Shown one piece after another: positions 51,164-60,528 of a DNA stretch of 64,000 nucleotides (within the stretch, counting starts at the first letter, position 1; each line of letters opens with the position of its first letter). The DNA is from DAITBA01 sp036824005. Its GTDB lineage: Bacteria; Pseudomonadota; Gammaproteobacteria; Burkholderiales; Rhodocyclaceae. The stretch is from positions 310,001-374,000 of the forward strand of contig DAITBA010000001.1 in NCBI GenBank assembly GCA_036824005.1, read 5' to 3'. Under the pieces are notes generated by a model. It was not told where the DNA came from. It saw nothing but the letters and a program-made list of their open reading frames with translations, and did no database searches. A program made the position numbers and the translations under genes.

Positions 51164-51864
51164 CGTGCTGCTTCGTCCGCTTTCCAGGTGGCGGCCTTGC
51201 TGATCATCATGCGCAGCCGTTCCGCTTGGGCGTTGGAGAACTCGTGCAGCACCAGAATGTCCGCCGGAGATACGCCCGGCTTGTAGTAGGTCCGGTTCCA
51301 CGCGTCATTGACGCGCACGGCGGTTCCGTCGAGGTTGAGACCCCCGTAAATCCCCTTGGCATGACTGAAGGCGACCAGGTCGGCGCGGATGTTGGAGCGT
51401 GCGCCGATGCCCACGGGACCGGCGGCGATGCTCGCCTCGCCACCCATCTTGAACGAGGAGCCGAGCAGCGAACTCAGGCCGCGATCGGTCATGACCAGCG
51501 TCACCGCCTCGGAGACCTCGATGCCGGCCTGAAAGCCGATGCTGCCCGTGATCAGCGTATAGAACACCGGACCGTACCATTTGACACCCTTGGGATCGCG
51601 CGCGAACAACACCGCTCGGCCGCCAGACCCACCGAGGATGAATCCGGCCTTGATGACTTCCGGCGCAATCAGCAGCGCCTTCGCCTTGCCAATGTTTTCC
51701 TGGAACCAGTGCATCTGCGGATTGCGCTCGAAATTGGCGAACGTGGCTTCCGCTGCCGCGACCAGCTCCTCCTGCTCGCTCTGCGCGCGGGCGGCTGCCG
51801 CATGCAGCAGGGTCAGCAGCACGAGAACACAACAAAGGGCAAGAAAGCGAAAAGAAGAAAACAT
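51160..51864 (-). CDS. SYLF-domain (YSC84-like) lipid-binding protein, copy 1
   Basis: 234 residues with a signal peptide (MFSSFRFLALCCVLVLLTLL, mature near AQSEQEELV). The SYLF core includes KALLIAPEVIKAGFILGGSG, GPVFYTLITGSIGFQAGIEV and SIAAGPVGIGARSNI. SYLF domains bind phosphoinositides in eukaryotes; bacterial members are secreted and of uncertain role. Tandem paralogue of the next gene upstream. Confidence 0.9.
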   Translation of the reverse strand: MFSSFRFLALCCVLVLLTLLHAAAARAQSEQEELVAAAEATFANFERNPQMHWFQENIGKAKALLIAPEVIKAGFILGGSGGRAVLFARDPKGVKWYGPVFYTLITGSIGFQAGIEVSEAVTLVMTDRGLSSLLGSSFKMGGEASIAAGPVGIGARSNIRADLVAFSHAKGIYGGLNLDGTAVRVNDAWNRTYYKPGVSPADILVLHEFSNAQAERLRMMISKAATWKADEAAR

Positions 51865-52030
51865 GATCTGACCTCGTTATCGTATCCGGCGCCACTGTCG
51901 GGCTGCCTGCACCACCACGTGCCGCGCTCACACAAGCGCCGCCATGCAGATTATCGTCACAAACACGGCATCGGCGCCATGACGAAACGCAATGCCGCGA
52001 CGCGCCAGCATATGCACAGGACAACACAGG

Positions 52031-52720
52031 TCAGCGCTTGCCTGCTCTGGCGATCTCGGCCCGCAACCGCGCGGCGCGCACGTTGGCCTTATCCGGACGG
52101 ATGAGAATTTCGGCGGCGGAAAGCTCGTCCCTGTAGTACGCCCGGTTCCAGACATCGCTGGTCCTGACGATCGTGCCATCGAGATTCAACCCGCCGTAGA
52201 TCCCCTTGCCGCGGCTGTAGGAGACGAGATCGGCCTGGATGTCAGTGCGCGTTCCAGCGCCCACGGGGCCAGCGGCGATGCTGGCGTCGCCGCCCATCTT
52301 GAATGCGTTGCGCAGCAGGGACTCCAGCCCCTTGTCGGTCATGACGAGCGTCACGGACTCCGACACCTCGAGGCCCGCCTGGAAGCCGATGCTGCCAGTA
52401 GCCAGGGTGTAGAACGCCGGACCGTGCCAGACACCCGTCTTGCCGTCGCGTGCGAAAAGCACCGCCCGTCCGCCGGAGCCGCCCAATATGAATCCGGCTT
52501 TGACGATCTCCGGCGCGATCAGCACCGCTTTCGCCTTGCCGATGTTCTCCTGGAACCACGCCATCTGCGGATCGTCGAGGAAGTGGTTGAATGTGACCTC
52601 GGCGCCCAAGACCAGTTTCTCCTGCTCGCTCTGGGCCTGCGCGCACACCACCGGACGCAGCCACAAGAGGCCAGCGACGGCGATCATGCCTATGCGACGC
52701 GCGACCAACGGAAAAGCCAT
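52031..52720 (-). CDS. SYLF-domain (YSC84-like) lipid-binding protein, copy 2
   Basis: 229 residues from ATG at 52720. A signal peptide is followed by AQSEQEKLVLGAEVTFNHFL, and the SYLF core KAVLIAPEIVKAGFILGGSG, GPAFYTLATGSIGFQAGLEV and SIAAGPVGAGTRTDI is almost the same as copy 1. The pair lies head to tail, 166 bp apart, from a tandem duplication. Confidence 0.9.
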   Translation of the reverse strand: MAFPLVARRIGMIAVAGLLWLRPVVCAQAQSEQEKLVLGAEVTFNHFLDDPQMAWFQENIGKAKAVLIAPEIVKAGFILGGSGGRAVLFARDGKTGVWHGPAFYTLATGSIGFQAGLEVSESVTLVMTDKGLESLLRNAFKMGGDASIAAGPVGAGTRTDIQADLVSYSRGKGIYGGLNLDGTIVRTSDVWNRAYYRDELSAAEILIRPDKANVRAARLRAEIARAGKR

Positions 52721-53144
52721 CGACAAACCCGATCAGTGAAAAGTCCAGCCAGGGAGCGGTTCGAACGAAGAGACTCTGGGGTGCGGCAGTAAGCGCCGGC
52801 CCACAATCACGGGACGATACCCTCTTTGGCGCGGCGGCGCCAGAACCGGCGGCGCCCGGCCATCGCGTCAACCGGGTGCTGTCTCCGTCTTCTCCGTGTT
52901 GCAGATTATTGATCGCTCGCGGCACCAGGCGAAGCTCCGGGTGGTGGCTCGCCGGACACCCGCCGCGCGTCGACGCCGTGCTGCGTCGAGATGTGAATCA
53001 TATGCTCACTAAGCCAGCGGCGCCAGCGGTCTCGGCCGGATCAATGTCGTCGCCCTGCCAGCCAGAACGGCACTTCGCCGACCCAGCCGGCCAGAGCTCG
53101 ACGCGGCCGTGCGCGCGGCCCGAATATCTGCCATTCTGCCCATC
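52721..53144. other. 424-bp gene-free region
   Basis: Between the SYLF gene (-) and the methyltransferase gene (+). Several frames are open because of high GC, but none has a ribosome site or recognisable product. No clear promoter, hairpin or repeat was found apart from short GC palindromes near 52835-52865. Confidence 0.5.
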
Positions 53145-54323
53145 ATGTCTGCCGACTGGACAGAGCGCTTCCATCGCCTTGGCACGCTGCTCGCCGACCA
53201 TGAACACCTGTGGCGGCCCGCGCCGTTCCACGTGCCGCGGCCGGCCTGGTGCGACGCACAACCGACCCTGGCCGCCCACTTGCTGCGCTTGCCCGACGCG
53301 ACGGTCACGGCGCTTGCCGATGACAATGACGCACTGGTCGAGCTGCTGGCGCGATTCGTGCCCGCGCTGGCTGAATTGCCGGCGCTGCTCGCGTTGCCCC
53401 GTGCTGGGGCACCGGGCATGGCGTTTCCGGACCGGCTGCTGGCCCATGTGCCGGGGCGCAAGCGCGCCCAGATCGAGGCCTTCGCCGCCGCCATCGGCGA
53501 GGTGCGTCACCCCCTGGTCGAATGGTGTGCCGGAAAGGGCGCTCTGGGTCGCGCCCTCGCCCATCGCAGGGGGCAGCCTGTCGTCAGCCTGGAGAAGGAC
53601 GCGACCCTGGTCGATGCCGGTATCATGCTGGCGCGCCGCGCCGGCGTGCGCCAGGTGTTCATCCGCGGCGACGCGCTCGCCGCCGAATCGGCCATGCACC
53701 TCGCGGGGCGCCACGCCGTCGCTTTGCACGCCTGCGGAGACCTGCATCTGGCATTGCTGCACGGTGCGGTGGCGCAGCGCACGCCGGCTCTGGATCTGGC
53801 GCCGTGCTGCTACGACCGCATCGCCGCACCCACCTATCGCCCGCTCAGCGCCGATGCCGTGCTGCGGCTCAGCCGCGATGAGCTGCACCTGGCCGTTACC
53901 GACACGACCACTGCGGGCGCCCGCGATCGGCGCCGCCGCGACACGGCCATGGCATGGAAACTCGCCTTCCTCGAGTTGCGCATGCAGCGCAGCGGCACGG
54001 CGCCCGCGGTGCCATTTCCCCCCGTGCCCGCGGGCTGGCTGGCGGCGGGATTCGGCGGCTGGATGCGGCCCCTGGCCGTGCGCGAAGGGCTCGCTCTCGA
54101 TCCCGAGCCGGACTGGCAAGCGCTGGAGCGCTTGGGCTGGCACCGTCAGCGCGAGACGGTACGGCTGGATCTGGCGCGGCTCGCCTTTCGCCGCGCCCTG
54201 GAAATGTGGCTCGTGCTCGACCGCGCGATTTTCCTTAGCCGCGCCGGCTATGACATTCGCCTGATCGAATTCTGCCCGCGCGCCGTCACCCCGCGCAACC
54301 TGCTCATCTCGGCGCGGGCATAG
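53145..54323 (+). CDS. SAM-dependent methyltransferase (Methyltransf_32-like)
   Basis: 392 residues from ATG at 53145 (MSADWTERFHRLGTLLADHE). The Rossmann SAM site is HPLVEWCAGKGALGRALA, then VVSLEKDATLV, ALHACGDLHLALL and LAPCCYDRI. The ACGDL and PCCYD pattern is shared with Methyltransf_32 / GSTCD-like proteins, some acting on tRNA. The substrate is unknown; the C-terminal third is Arg-rich and may bind nucleic acid. Confidence 0.8.
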   Translation: MSADWTERFHRLGTLLADHEHLWRPAPFHVPRPAWCDAQPTLAAHLLRLPDATVTALADDNDALVELLARFVPALAELPALLALPRAGAPGMAFPDRLLAHVPGRKRAQIEAFAAAIGEVRHPLVEWCAGKGALGRALAHRRGQPVVSLEKDATLVDAGIMLARRAGVRQVFIRGDALAAESAMHLAGRHAVALHACGDLHLALLHGAVAQRTPALDLAPCCYDRIAAPTYRPLSADAVLRLSRDELHLAVTDTTTAGARDRRRRDTAMAWKLAFLELRMQRSGTAPAVPFPPVPAGWLAAGFGGWMRPLAVREGLALDPEPDWQALERLGWHRQRETVRLDLARLAFRRALEMWLVLDRAIFLSRAGYDIRLIEFCPRAVTPRNLLISARA

Positions 54324-54341
54324 ACGACAGTCGATTGACTA

Positions 54342-54432
54342 ACCAGGGAGACACAGAGAGCTGAGCACAGAAGACAACACGAGTCTTCTCTGTGCCGTCC
54401 TCTGTGCCTCTGTGCCTCTGTGTCTCCGTGGT
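54342..54432. repeat. Palindromic CTCTGTGTC element
   Basis: GGAGACACAGAG (54347-54358) is the exact complement of CTCTGTGTCTCC (54416-54427), with ACCA/TGGT flanks. Between them GCACAGAAGAC and GTCTTCTCTGTGC form an inner stem and CTCTGTGCC repeats three times. It lies between convergent genes, 18 bp after the methyltransferase stop. The same unit recurs at 63708-63851. Confidence 0.8.
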
Positions 54433-54454
54433 GAAGCATTTGCCGCGGCGCCCA

Positions 54455-56269
54455 TCAGCGCTGCGCACGGTTCGCCGGGCTCGCCGGCTGCTCGACGGGG
54501 TGCGCGATTTCGTCGGCGAGAAGCTGCTGGAGATCGTCGCGGCCCTTCTCACTCAGGGCGATCAGGCGCTTGACGTCACCGCGATGGGGCGCGAGCTGGG
54601 CGATGAGCGCCTCGTCGTGATCGCGGAAGCGACGGGCGATTCGATGCGCATCGTCGGCGTCGTGCCCGAGCATGACCAGCGCCCGCTCTGCCGTGTAGAT
54701 CGCCGAGCCGAAGGTCTCGCGCACGGCCGGCACGCCTAGTTCCGCGAATTCGTAGGCGTCGGTGCGGCTGTGGGCGCGGGCGAGAATCTGCAGCTCGGGA
54801 AAGCGGCTGCGCACGAGTTTGACCGTGCGCATGGTCGCCTCGGCGTCGTCGATTGCCAGCACCAGCAGCCGCGCCTGCGCCGCCCCGGCGGCGGCCAGCA
54901 CGTCGATGCGCGTGGCATCGCCGTAGTAGGCCTTCCAGCCAAAGCGGCGCACGGTCTCGATCTGGTTCGGATCGTGATCGATCAGCGTGGCCTCGATACC
55001 CAGCGCCCGCAGCACCCGCGCCACGATCTGCCCGAAGCGCCCGAAGCCGGCGACGATCACGGCGTTGCGTTCGGAGATGGCGTCCGGCGCGCGCCGTTGC
55101 GGCATGCCTTCCATGCGCGGCGCCACAACCCGCTCCCACAGCGTCATCAGCAAGGGTGTGGTAAGCATGGACGCAGCCACTGCGGCATTGAGCACGTCCA
55201 CCGTCGGCCGCGGCAGCAGCCGCTCCGTGCCGGCGACCGCGAACAGCACGAAGGCAAACTCGCCGACTTGGGACAGGGCCAGCGCGAACAGCGTCGAATC
55301 CGTGCGGCCGCAGTAACCGAACAGGTAGGAGATGGGATACAGCAGCGCTATTTTCAGCGCCACCACGCCGCACGCCAGGCCGAGCACCACAAGGGGTGCG
55401 CGCACTAGCAGGCCGAGGTCCACCGACATGCCGACGGCGATGAAGAACAGTCCGAGCAGCAGTCCCTTGAACGGCTCGATGTCCAGCTCCAGTTCGTGGC
55501 GATATTCCGAATCGGCGAGCAGCACGCCAGCGAGAAAAGCCCCCAGGGACATCGACAGACCAACGGTTTCCATGAGCAGCGCGATGCCGATCACCAGCAG
55601 CAGGGCGAAGGCGATGAAGATCTCGCGCAGCCCCGTACCGGCGATGAAGCGCAGCACCGGCCGCAGGGCAAAGTGGCCCGTGGCGATGAGCAGCGCGATC
55701 AGGCCGAGCGCCTTGCCGGCATCCGACCAGCCTAAACTCCCGGCGTCGGCGCCGGGCGCCAGCAGCGCCAGAACCAGCATGAGCGGAATCACCGCCAGGT
55801 CCTGAAACAGCAGCACGGAAAAGGAAGCCTGACCGCCCGGCGTGGGCAGCAGATTCTTTTCCTCCAGCGTGGCCAGAGCGATCGCGGTGGAGGACATGGC
55901 GAAACCCATGCCGGCCACCAGCGCAACGAGGAACGGCTGGCCGATGGCGCGACCGATCGCCGTCACCGCGAGGATGGTCGCACCCACCTGCAGCGCGCCC
56001 ATGCCCAGGATCGGACGGCGCAGCTGCCACAGACGGCGCGGATCGAGTTCCAGCCCGACGAGGAACAGCAGCAGCACGACGCCGAATTCGGCAAAGCTCA
56101 GCACCGTCTTCGGATTGGAGATCAGCGCCAGCCCCCAGGGGCCGATGGCCACGCCCGCGGCGAGGAAGCCGATGACTGCCCCTAGTCCGAGCCGTTTGGT
56201 GAGCGGCACGGCGATCACGGCCGCAGCAAGATAGACGAGCGCCTGTTCGATGAAGCTGTGTTCCGTCAT
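54455..56269 (-). CDS. CPA2-family cation:proton antiporter (KefB/KefC-like)
   Basis: 604 residues. Twelve-helix Na/H-exchanger domain (1-380) with LFLVGLELDPRRLWQLRRPI and GFAMSSTAIALATLEEKNLL. A cytoplasmic RCK/TrkA-N domain follows, with NAD-binding RNAVIVAGFGRFGQIVARVL and the acidic LIDHDPNQIETVRRFG. It is a probable K+/H+ antiporter. Glutathione-gated Kef needs an ancillary subunit, absent here. The ion is inferred from family only. Confidence 0.9.
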   Translation of the reverse strand: MTEHSFIEQALVYLAAAVIAVPLTKRLGLGAVIGFLAAGVAIGPWGLALISNPKTVLSFAEFGVVLLLFLVGLELDPRRLWQLRRPILGMGALQVGATILAVTAIGRAIGQPFLVALVAGMGFAMSSTAIALATLEEKNLLPTPGGQASFSVLLFQDLAVIPLMLVLALLAPGADAGSLGWSDAGKALGLIALLIATGHFALRPVLRFIAGTGLREIFIAFALLLVIGIALLMETVGLSMSLGAFLAGVLLADSEYRHELELDIEPFKGLLLGLFFIAVGMSVDLGLLVRAPLVVLGLACGVVALKIALLYPISYLFGYCGRTDSTLFALALSQVGEFAFVLFAVAGTERLLPRPTVDVLNAAVAASMLTTPLLMTLWERVVAPRMEGMPQRRAPDAISERNAVIVAGFGRFGQIVARVLRALGIEATLIDHDPNQIETVRRFGWKAYYGDATRIDVLAAAGAAQARLLVLAIDDAEATMRTVKLVRSRFPELQILARAHSRTDAYEFAELGVPAVRETFGSAIYTAERALVMLGHDADDAHRIARRFRDHDEALIAQLAPHRGDVKRLIALSEKGRDDLQQLLADEIAHPVEQPASPANRAQR

Positions 56270-56365
56270 GGATCAGTGATAGGACAGCGGATCAGACGCG
56301 CGAGCATACGCATGCCGGCGGCGCATGTCCAACCGGTGTCGGCGCCAATCCAGTCCTGGAAAGCA

Positions 56366-56391
56366 ACACGGGGCGCCGCAGCGCCCCGTGT
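56366..56391 (-). terminator. Hairpin after the chemoreceptor gene
   Basis: ACACGGGGCGC / GCGCCCCGTGT, a perfect 11-bp stem with a 4-nt loop, 20 bp past the chemoreceptor stop. The following T-tract is weak (TTGCTTTCC). Confidence 0.7.
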
Positions 56392-56410
56392 CAGCCTGGC
56401 CCGTCGGCAC

Positions 56411-58045
56411 TCAGTACCGGAACCGCCCCACCAGTTGCCGCAGTTCTTCCGAACATGATTGCAGCCGCTCGGCGGCGCAGGCAGTCTCCCGCGTCGAGGC
56501 GCTGGTGCGCTCGACCATCTGCGCCACCTGTTCCACCTGGGCAGCCAGGTTGTTGCTGGCCTCGCTCTGCTCGCGGGTAGCATCGGCGACGTCGCGGATG
56601 CGACCCAGGGTCACGCCCGCGCCTTCGCGTATGCTGCGCAGCGACTCGGCCACGGTCTCTGACAGATCGACGCCGCGCTGCACCTGCGGCACCGCCGCTT
56701 CCATCGCCGATACGGCGCCGGCGGTGTCGCCCTGGATGGTCTCGATCATGCGCTCGATCTGCACCGTCGCCGTCGCGGTACGCTCCGCCAGCGCACGCAC
56801 TTCGTCCGCCACCACCGCGAATCCGCGGCCCTGTTCGCCCGCGCGTGCCGCCTCGATGGCGGCGTTGAGGGCCAGCAGGTTGGTCTGGGAAGAGATGTCC
56901 TTGATCACCGTCGCCGCCGAGCCAATCTCGCTCACGCGCGAGACGAGCTGACGAATACGCTCGGTGGCGCCGTCCACGCTTTCGGAAATGCGGCGAATCT
57001 CGGCCACCGATGCCACCGTGCGCTGCTCGCCCTCGCCGGCGAGATCCGCAGCGTGGGAGGAGTTCGTCTGGGTTTCGCGGGCGCTCTCGGAGATGTGATT
57101 GATGCTCACCGTCATCTGTTCCATGGCCGCGGCCATCGCCGACGTGGCGTCGGACTGTCGCGTGGTGTTCTGCGCCACTTCCGCCGACTCGGCAACGATA
57201 CGCTGCGACTCCTGGGCGACTGACTGGGACGCCGCCGCGATGTCGTGCACCATCTTGCGCAGGCTGCCGAGCATGGCATCGAGCGAGCCGAGCAGGCTGT
57301 CCTTCGAGCTGGCACGCACGGGAACCGTGAGATCGCCCGCGGCCGCCTTCCGCATCAGCTCCGCGGCATAGGCAGGCTCGCCGCCCAGTTGGCGCAGCAC
57401 GCTGCGCGCCACCAAGAAGCCGACGCCCAGGACCAGCGCCAGGGCGACCAGGCAGACGGTGGCCGCTTCCGCGATCTTGCGTTTGAAGATGGCATCCACG
57501 TCGTCGATGTACACACCGGTGCCGACGATCCAGCCCCACTCGTTGAAGCCGGCCAGGTAGGCGAGTTTCGGCAGCGGCTCCTTGCCGCCGGCGCGCGGGA
57601 ACCAGTATTCGACGTAGCCGCCCCCCTTCTTGCCGGCCTCGACGAACAGATCCCACAGCTTGGTGCCCACGGCGTCGGTCTTGCCGAGGAAGTTCTTGCC
57701 CTCCATCTCCGGCTTGGCGGCCACCATCACGGCATTGCCGGCGAAATCGTAGATGAAGTAGTAGTCGCTTTCGCCGTAGCGCACGCCGCGCAGGGCTTCC
57801 TTGGCGGCTCCCTGCGCCTGTTCGCGGGTGAGCTGCTTGCTCTGTTCCAACTTGTGATAGTGGGCTACGACGCCGGCGGCCGACTCCGACAGGTGTTTGA
57901 CGCGATTGCGGTGATCCTCCACCAGCGACATGCGCAGGCTGAGCAGCAGCAAAGCAGTGACGGTGAGGAAGCCGACGCCGACGACGGCGAAGATGATGGA
58001 CAGGCGGTGGGATACGCGCAAGCCATCGAAACGAAGGAAGTTCAT
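56411..58045 (-). CDS. Methyl-accepting chemotaxis protein with single Cache sensor
   Basis: 544 residues. The first transmembrane helix (about 14-34) precedes a periplasmic sCache_2 domain (40-190, with YGESDYYFIYDFAGNAVMVA and NEWGWIVGTGVYIDDVD). A second helix is followed by HAMP and the signalling domain. The hairpin tip lies in the segment VIKDISSQTNLLALNAAIEA and ARAGEQGRGFAVVADEVRAL. sCache_2 receptors often detect small organic acids. No C-terminal CheR-tethering pentapeptide is seen (ends GRFRY). Confidence 0.93.
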   Translation of the reverse strand: MNFLRFDGLRVSHRLSIIFAVVGVGFLTVTALLLLSLRMSLVEDHRNRVKHLSESAAGVVAHYHKLEQSKQLTREQAQGAAKEALRGVRYGESDYYFIYDFAGNAVMVAAKPEMEGKNFLGKTDAVGTKLWDLFVEAGKKGGGYVEYWFPRAGGKEPLPKLAYLAGFNEWGWIVGTGVYIDDVDAIFKRKIAEAATVCLVALALVLGVGFLVARSVLRQLGGEPAYAAELMRKAAAGDLTVPVRASSKDSLLGSLDAMLGSLRKMVHDIAAASQSVAQESQRIVAESAEVAQNTTRQSDATSAMAAAMEQMTVSINHISESARETQTNSSHAADLAGEGEQRTVASVAEIRRISESVDGATERIRQLVSRVSEIGSAATVIKDISSQTNLLALNAAIEAARAGEQGRGFAVVADEVRALAERTATATVQIERMIETIQGDTAGAVSAMEAAVPQVQRGVDLSETVAESLRSIREGAGVTLGRIRDVADATREQSEASNNLAAQVEQVAQMVERTSASTRETACAAERLQSCSEELRQLVGRFRY

Positions 58046-58239
58046 GGAAGTCTCGGAGTGTGCTTGATTGCGACTACTACGGCAGTCACGGCGTCCGACT
58101 TGAATGTCGCACGCCCGATCGCATGGACGACGGGGCGCCAGGCGGCGCCACTGGTCGGGATCGGCCGCGCGCGCAGCGCGGCCTTGGACAGAGACGGGCG
58201 GAGCGCCGAACGCGTCGTCGTTCGGCCCCGCCGGTGGAT

Positions 58240-59532
58240 TCAGCGCTTGTCCATTGGCGGCACGTCGCGGCGCGGCGAGCCCGTGAATAGCTGCCGCGGC
58301 CGGCCGATCTTCTGGTCGGGATCGGAAATCATCTCATTCCAGTGGGCGATCCACCCCACGGTGCGCGCCATGGCGAAGACGGCGGTAAACATGGAGCGCG
58401 GAATGCCGAGCGCATTAAGCACGATGCCGGAATAGAAATCGACGTTGGGATAGAGCTTCTTGGACACGAAATAGTCGTCCTGCAGCGCGATGCGCTCCAG
58501 CTCCAGCGCCAGTCTGAACCGGCGGTCGTCCTGCAAGCCCAGTTCGGCAAAGACCTCGTGGCAGGTTTCGCGCATCAGTTTTGCGCGCGGATCGTAGTTC
58601 TTGTACACGCGATGGCCGAAGCCGGCGAGGCGGAAGCTGTCGCGACTGTCGCGTGCGCGGGCGACGTAGCGGGCAATACGCGAGACATCGCCGATTTCGT
58701 CCAGCATTTCGAGCACCCGCTCGCTGGCACCGCCGTGGGCAGGTCCCCACAGGCAGGCAATGCCCGAGGCGACGCAGGCGAACGGGTTGGCACCCGAGGA
58801 GCCTGCCAGACGCACCGTCGAGGTGGACGCACCCTGCTCATGGTCGGCGTGGACGATCAGGATGCGCTCCAGCGCGTGCGCCAGCACCGGATTCACCACG
58901 TAGGGTTCGCACGGTACGGCGAACATCATGTGCAGGAAATTGGCGCCGTAGCCGAGCTCGTTGCGCGGGCGCATAAAGGGGTGGCCGACGTTGTACTTGT
59001 AAGCCATGGCCACGAGGGTCGGGAACTTGGCCAGCAACTGCTGCGCGGAAATGTCGCGCTGGCTCTGGTCCCGGAAATCCATGACGTTATGATAGAAGGC
59101 CGACAGCGCGCCGACCACGCCCACCATCACCGCCATGGGGTGCGCGTCGCGCCGGAAGCCGGTATACAGCCGCGACAGCTGCTCGTGGGCCATGGTGTGA
59201 TGCTGGATGGTCTCGACCCACTCCCGCTTCTGCTCCACGTTCGGCAGCTCGCCCTTGAGAATCAGGTAGCAGACCTCCAGGAAATCGCATTCGCGCGCCA
59301 GTTGGTCGAGCGGATAGCCACGATAGAGCAGCACGCCCTGCTCGCCATCCACGTACGTGATCGCCGACGTGCAGGCCGCCGTGGATTGGAATCCCGGATC
59401 GAAGGTGAACAGCCCTGCCTTGGCGTACAGAGCCCGGACATCGATGACATCCGGACCCATCTCGCCGCTCAGAACGGGAAGCTCGAGGCTCTCGCCGTCG
59501 AGCGTGAATGTTGCCGTGCGTTGCGTCGCCAT
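58240..59532 (-). CDS. gltA: Citrate synthase
   Basis: 430 residues from ATG at 59532 (MATQRTATFTLDGESLELPV), the hexameric type II enzyme of Gram-negatives. Catalytic residues lie in LIVHADHEQGASTSTVRLAG, CLWGPAHGGASERVLEML and GFGHRVYKNYDPRA. It makes citrate from oxaloacetate and acetyl-CoA. In-frame codons upstream of 59532 are not conserved. Confidence 0.96.
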   Translation of the reverse strand: MATQRTATFTLDGESLELPVLSGEMGPDVIDVRALYAKAGLFTFDPGFQSTAACTSAITYVDGEQGVLLYRGYPLDQLARECDFLEVCYLILKGELPNVEQKREWVETIQHHTMAHEQLSRLYTGFRRDAHPMAVMVGVVGALSAFYHNVMDFRDQSQRDISAQQLLAKFPTLVAMAYKYNVGHPFMRPRNELGYGANFLHMMFAVPCEPYVVNPVLAHALERILIVHADHEQGASTSTVRLAGSSGANPFACVASGIACLWGPAHGGASERVLEMLDEIGDVSRIARYVARARDSRDSFRLAGFGHRVYKNYDPRAKLMRETCHEVFAELGLQDDRRFRLALELERIALQDDYFVSKKLYPNVDFYSGIVLNALGIPRSMFTAVFAMARTVGWIAHWNEMISDPDQKIGRPRQLFTGSPRRDVPPMDKR

Positions 59533-59696
59533 GCTTGCTCCACTCAGGTTATGTAATCGTCTCCTTCGCCCTCCCTGTTCCTGGCGCGGAGCCTCGCAAC
59601 GGTTGCCGCATCGTGCGAGTTGAATTTCATATTGTCGGCCAAGCGGTGGCAATCGGCAAGGCAGACGACTGGCCGGGTGGATGGCGTGGTGCGCGA

Positions 59697-59723
59697 GCGC
59701 ACCCTACGCGCAGTAGGGTGCGC
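59697..59723. repeat. GTAGGGTGCGC inverted repeat
   Basis: GCGCACCCTAC-N5-GTAGGGTGCGC: a perfect 11-bp stem with a 5-nt loop. It lies 45 bp past the 3' end of the GEQN repeat protein gene and may terminate it. The GTAGGG[TC]GCGC word recurs at 60262, 62055 and 62457. Confidence 0.75.
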
Positions 59724-59767
59724 GCGCGCGCCGTCGATGCAGGCAGTGCATCCCCGCCCGCGGCGGG

Positions 59768-60151
59768 TTAGCCGTTTTGCTCGCCGGCGAGATAGCCCAG
59801 GCGCTGGAACAGACTCTCGCTGTCCGGTGCGGACTTGATCGGGCCTTGTGCGCCGCGCGTGTGCGTGGCAGATGTGACGGAGCCGCGAATCGGCGCGTTC
59901 TGCTCGCCAACCAGATAACCCAGACGTTCGAAGACGTTGTCGCCCTCGCCGGCCATGGACTTGATCGGGCCGGCAGCGCCGCGCCCGACCGGGGCCGGGT
60001 CTGACAGGACGTTCTGCTCGCCGGCGAGATAGCCGATGCGATGGAACGGGTCGGCAGCGTCACCGGCAGCCTGGCTCGAGGCAATCGGCGCCAAGACAGT
60101 CAGTGCGACAAGGGCGATGCGGCGGAAATTGAATGTGGCTTGCGATTTCAT
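59768..60151 (-). CDS. Secreted GYLxGEQN-repeat protein, three repeats
   Basis: 127 residues from ATG at 60151 behind AAGGAG. Signal peptide MKSQATFNFRRIALVALTVL, mature near SQAAGD. The motif F-x-R-[IL]-G-Y-L-[AV]-G-E-Q-N occurs at residues 36-47, 74-85 and 115-126, with G-P-I-K-S at 61-65 and 103-107, so the mature protein is essentially 2.5 units of about 40 residues. No Cys. I know no family with this motif. Shares signal peptide, motif and an 18-nt leader around the start codon with the gene at 62084-62410. Confidence 0.82.
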   Translation of the reverse strand: MKSQATFNFRRIALVALTVLAPIASSQAAGDAADPFHRIGYLAGEQNVLSDPAPVGRGAAGPIKSMAGEGDNVFERLGYLVGEQNAPIRGSVTSATHTRGAQGPIKSAPDSESLFQRLGYLAGEQNG

Positions 60152-60261
60152 GGTGTGTCTCCTTTTCACGGTCTCAAAGTCGGGTGCTGCTGTTCAGATG
60201 CGTCTGCGCACCGGCTGGTGCGCCGTGCGCGCCCTTTGCTGCTCTCGCGTTCCGCGGCGTC

Positions 60262-60272
60262 GTAGGGTGCGC
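60262..60272. repeat. GTAGGGTGCGC word (single copy)
   Basis: Single arm of the inverted repeat seen at 59697-59723, inside the 5' region of the GEQN repeat protein gene. Confidence 0.5.
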
Positions 60273-60392
60273 TCCGGCTCCGTACGAGCGCTGCTCCGGT
60301 CTGCTCCTGCATCGCGCAGACCATGCGATCTGCGTGTGAGTGATTCTCCTGAAATGGCCCCTGCGTTTCTGCGACGCATTGCGACGCGGTTT

Positions 60393-60407
60393 TGTGACGA
60401 ATTCACA
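60393..60407. promoter_or_regulatory. Crp-like palindrome, site A
   Basis: TGTGACGAATTCACA: TGTGA and TCACA inverted half-sites with a 5-nt spacer, one less than the E. coli CRP site. 12 of 15 positions match site B at 62971-62985. It lies 242 bp upstream of the GEQN-protein gene and 121 bp upstream of the cyclase gene. Confidence 0.6.
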
Positions 60408-60528
60408 TTTCTGCGGCGGCCTCCCGAGGGCGCGGGGTGCGGACGGATTGACGCGAGGCCACACACTGCCGCCGGCACGGGCCGTGCCCGCGAACTACAA
60501 TGAAGCGTCCCGCCAGATAGACGCCACC

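Larger units (their letters stand above)
60152..60528. other. Divergent control region, GYLxGEQN protein / cyclase
   Basis: 377 bp without a gene. It holds the Crp-like palindrome at 60393-60407, a 46-bp segment resembling the promoter region at 62940-62985, and a GTAGGGTGCGC copy at 60262-60272. The leader GAAAAGGAGACACACC just before the GEQN-protein start is identical to that of the second copy. Confidence 0.7.

Noticed and set aside
52876..54264. 462-codon open frame overlapping the methyltransferase gene
   Set aside because: Wrong frame; the SAM-binding motifs are in the frame starting at 53145.
60393..60407. FNR box interpretation of the palindrome
   Set aside because: Half-sites are TGTGA/TCACA, not TTGAT/ATCAA, and the adjacent regulator lacks FNR-type cysteines.
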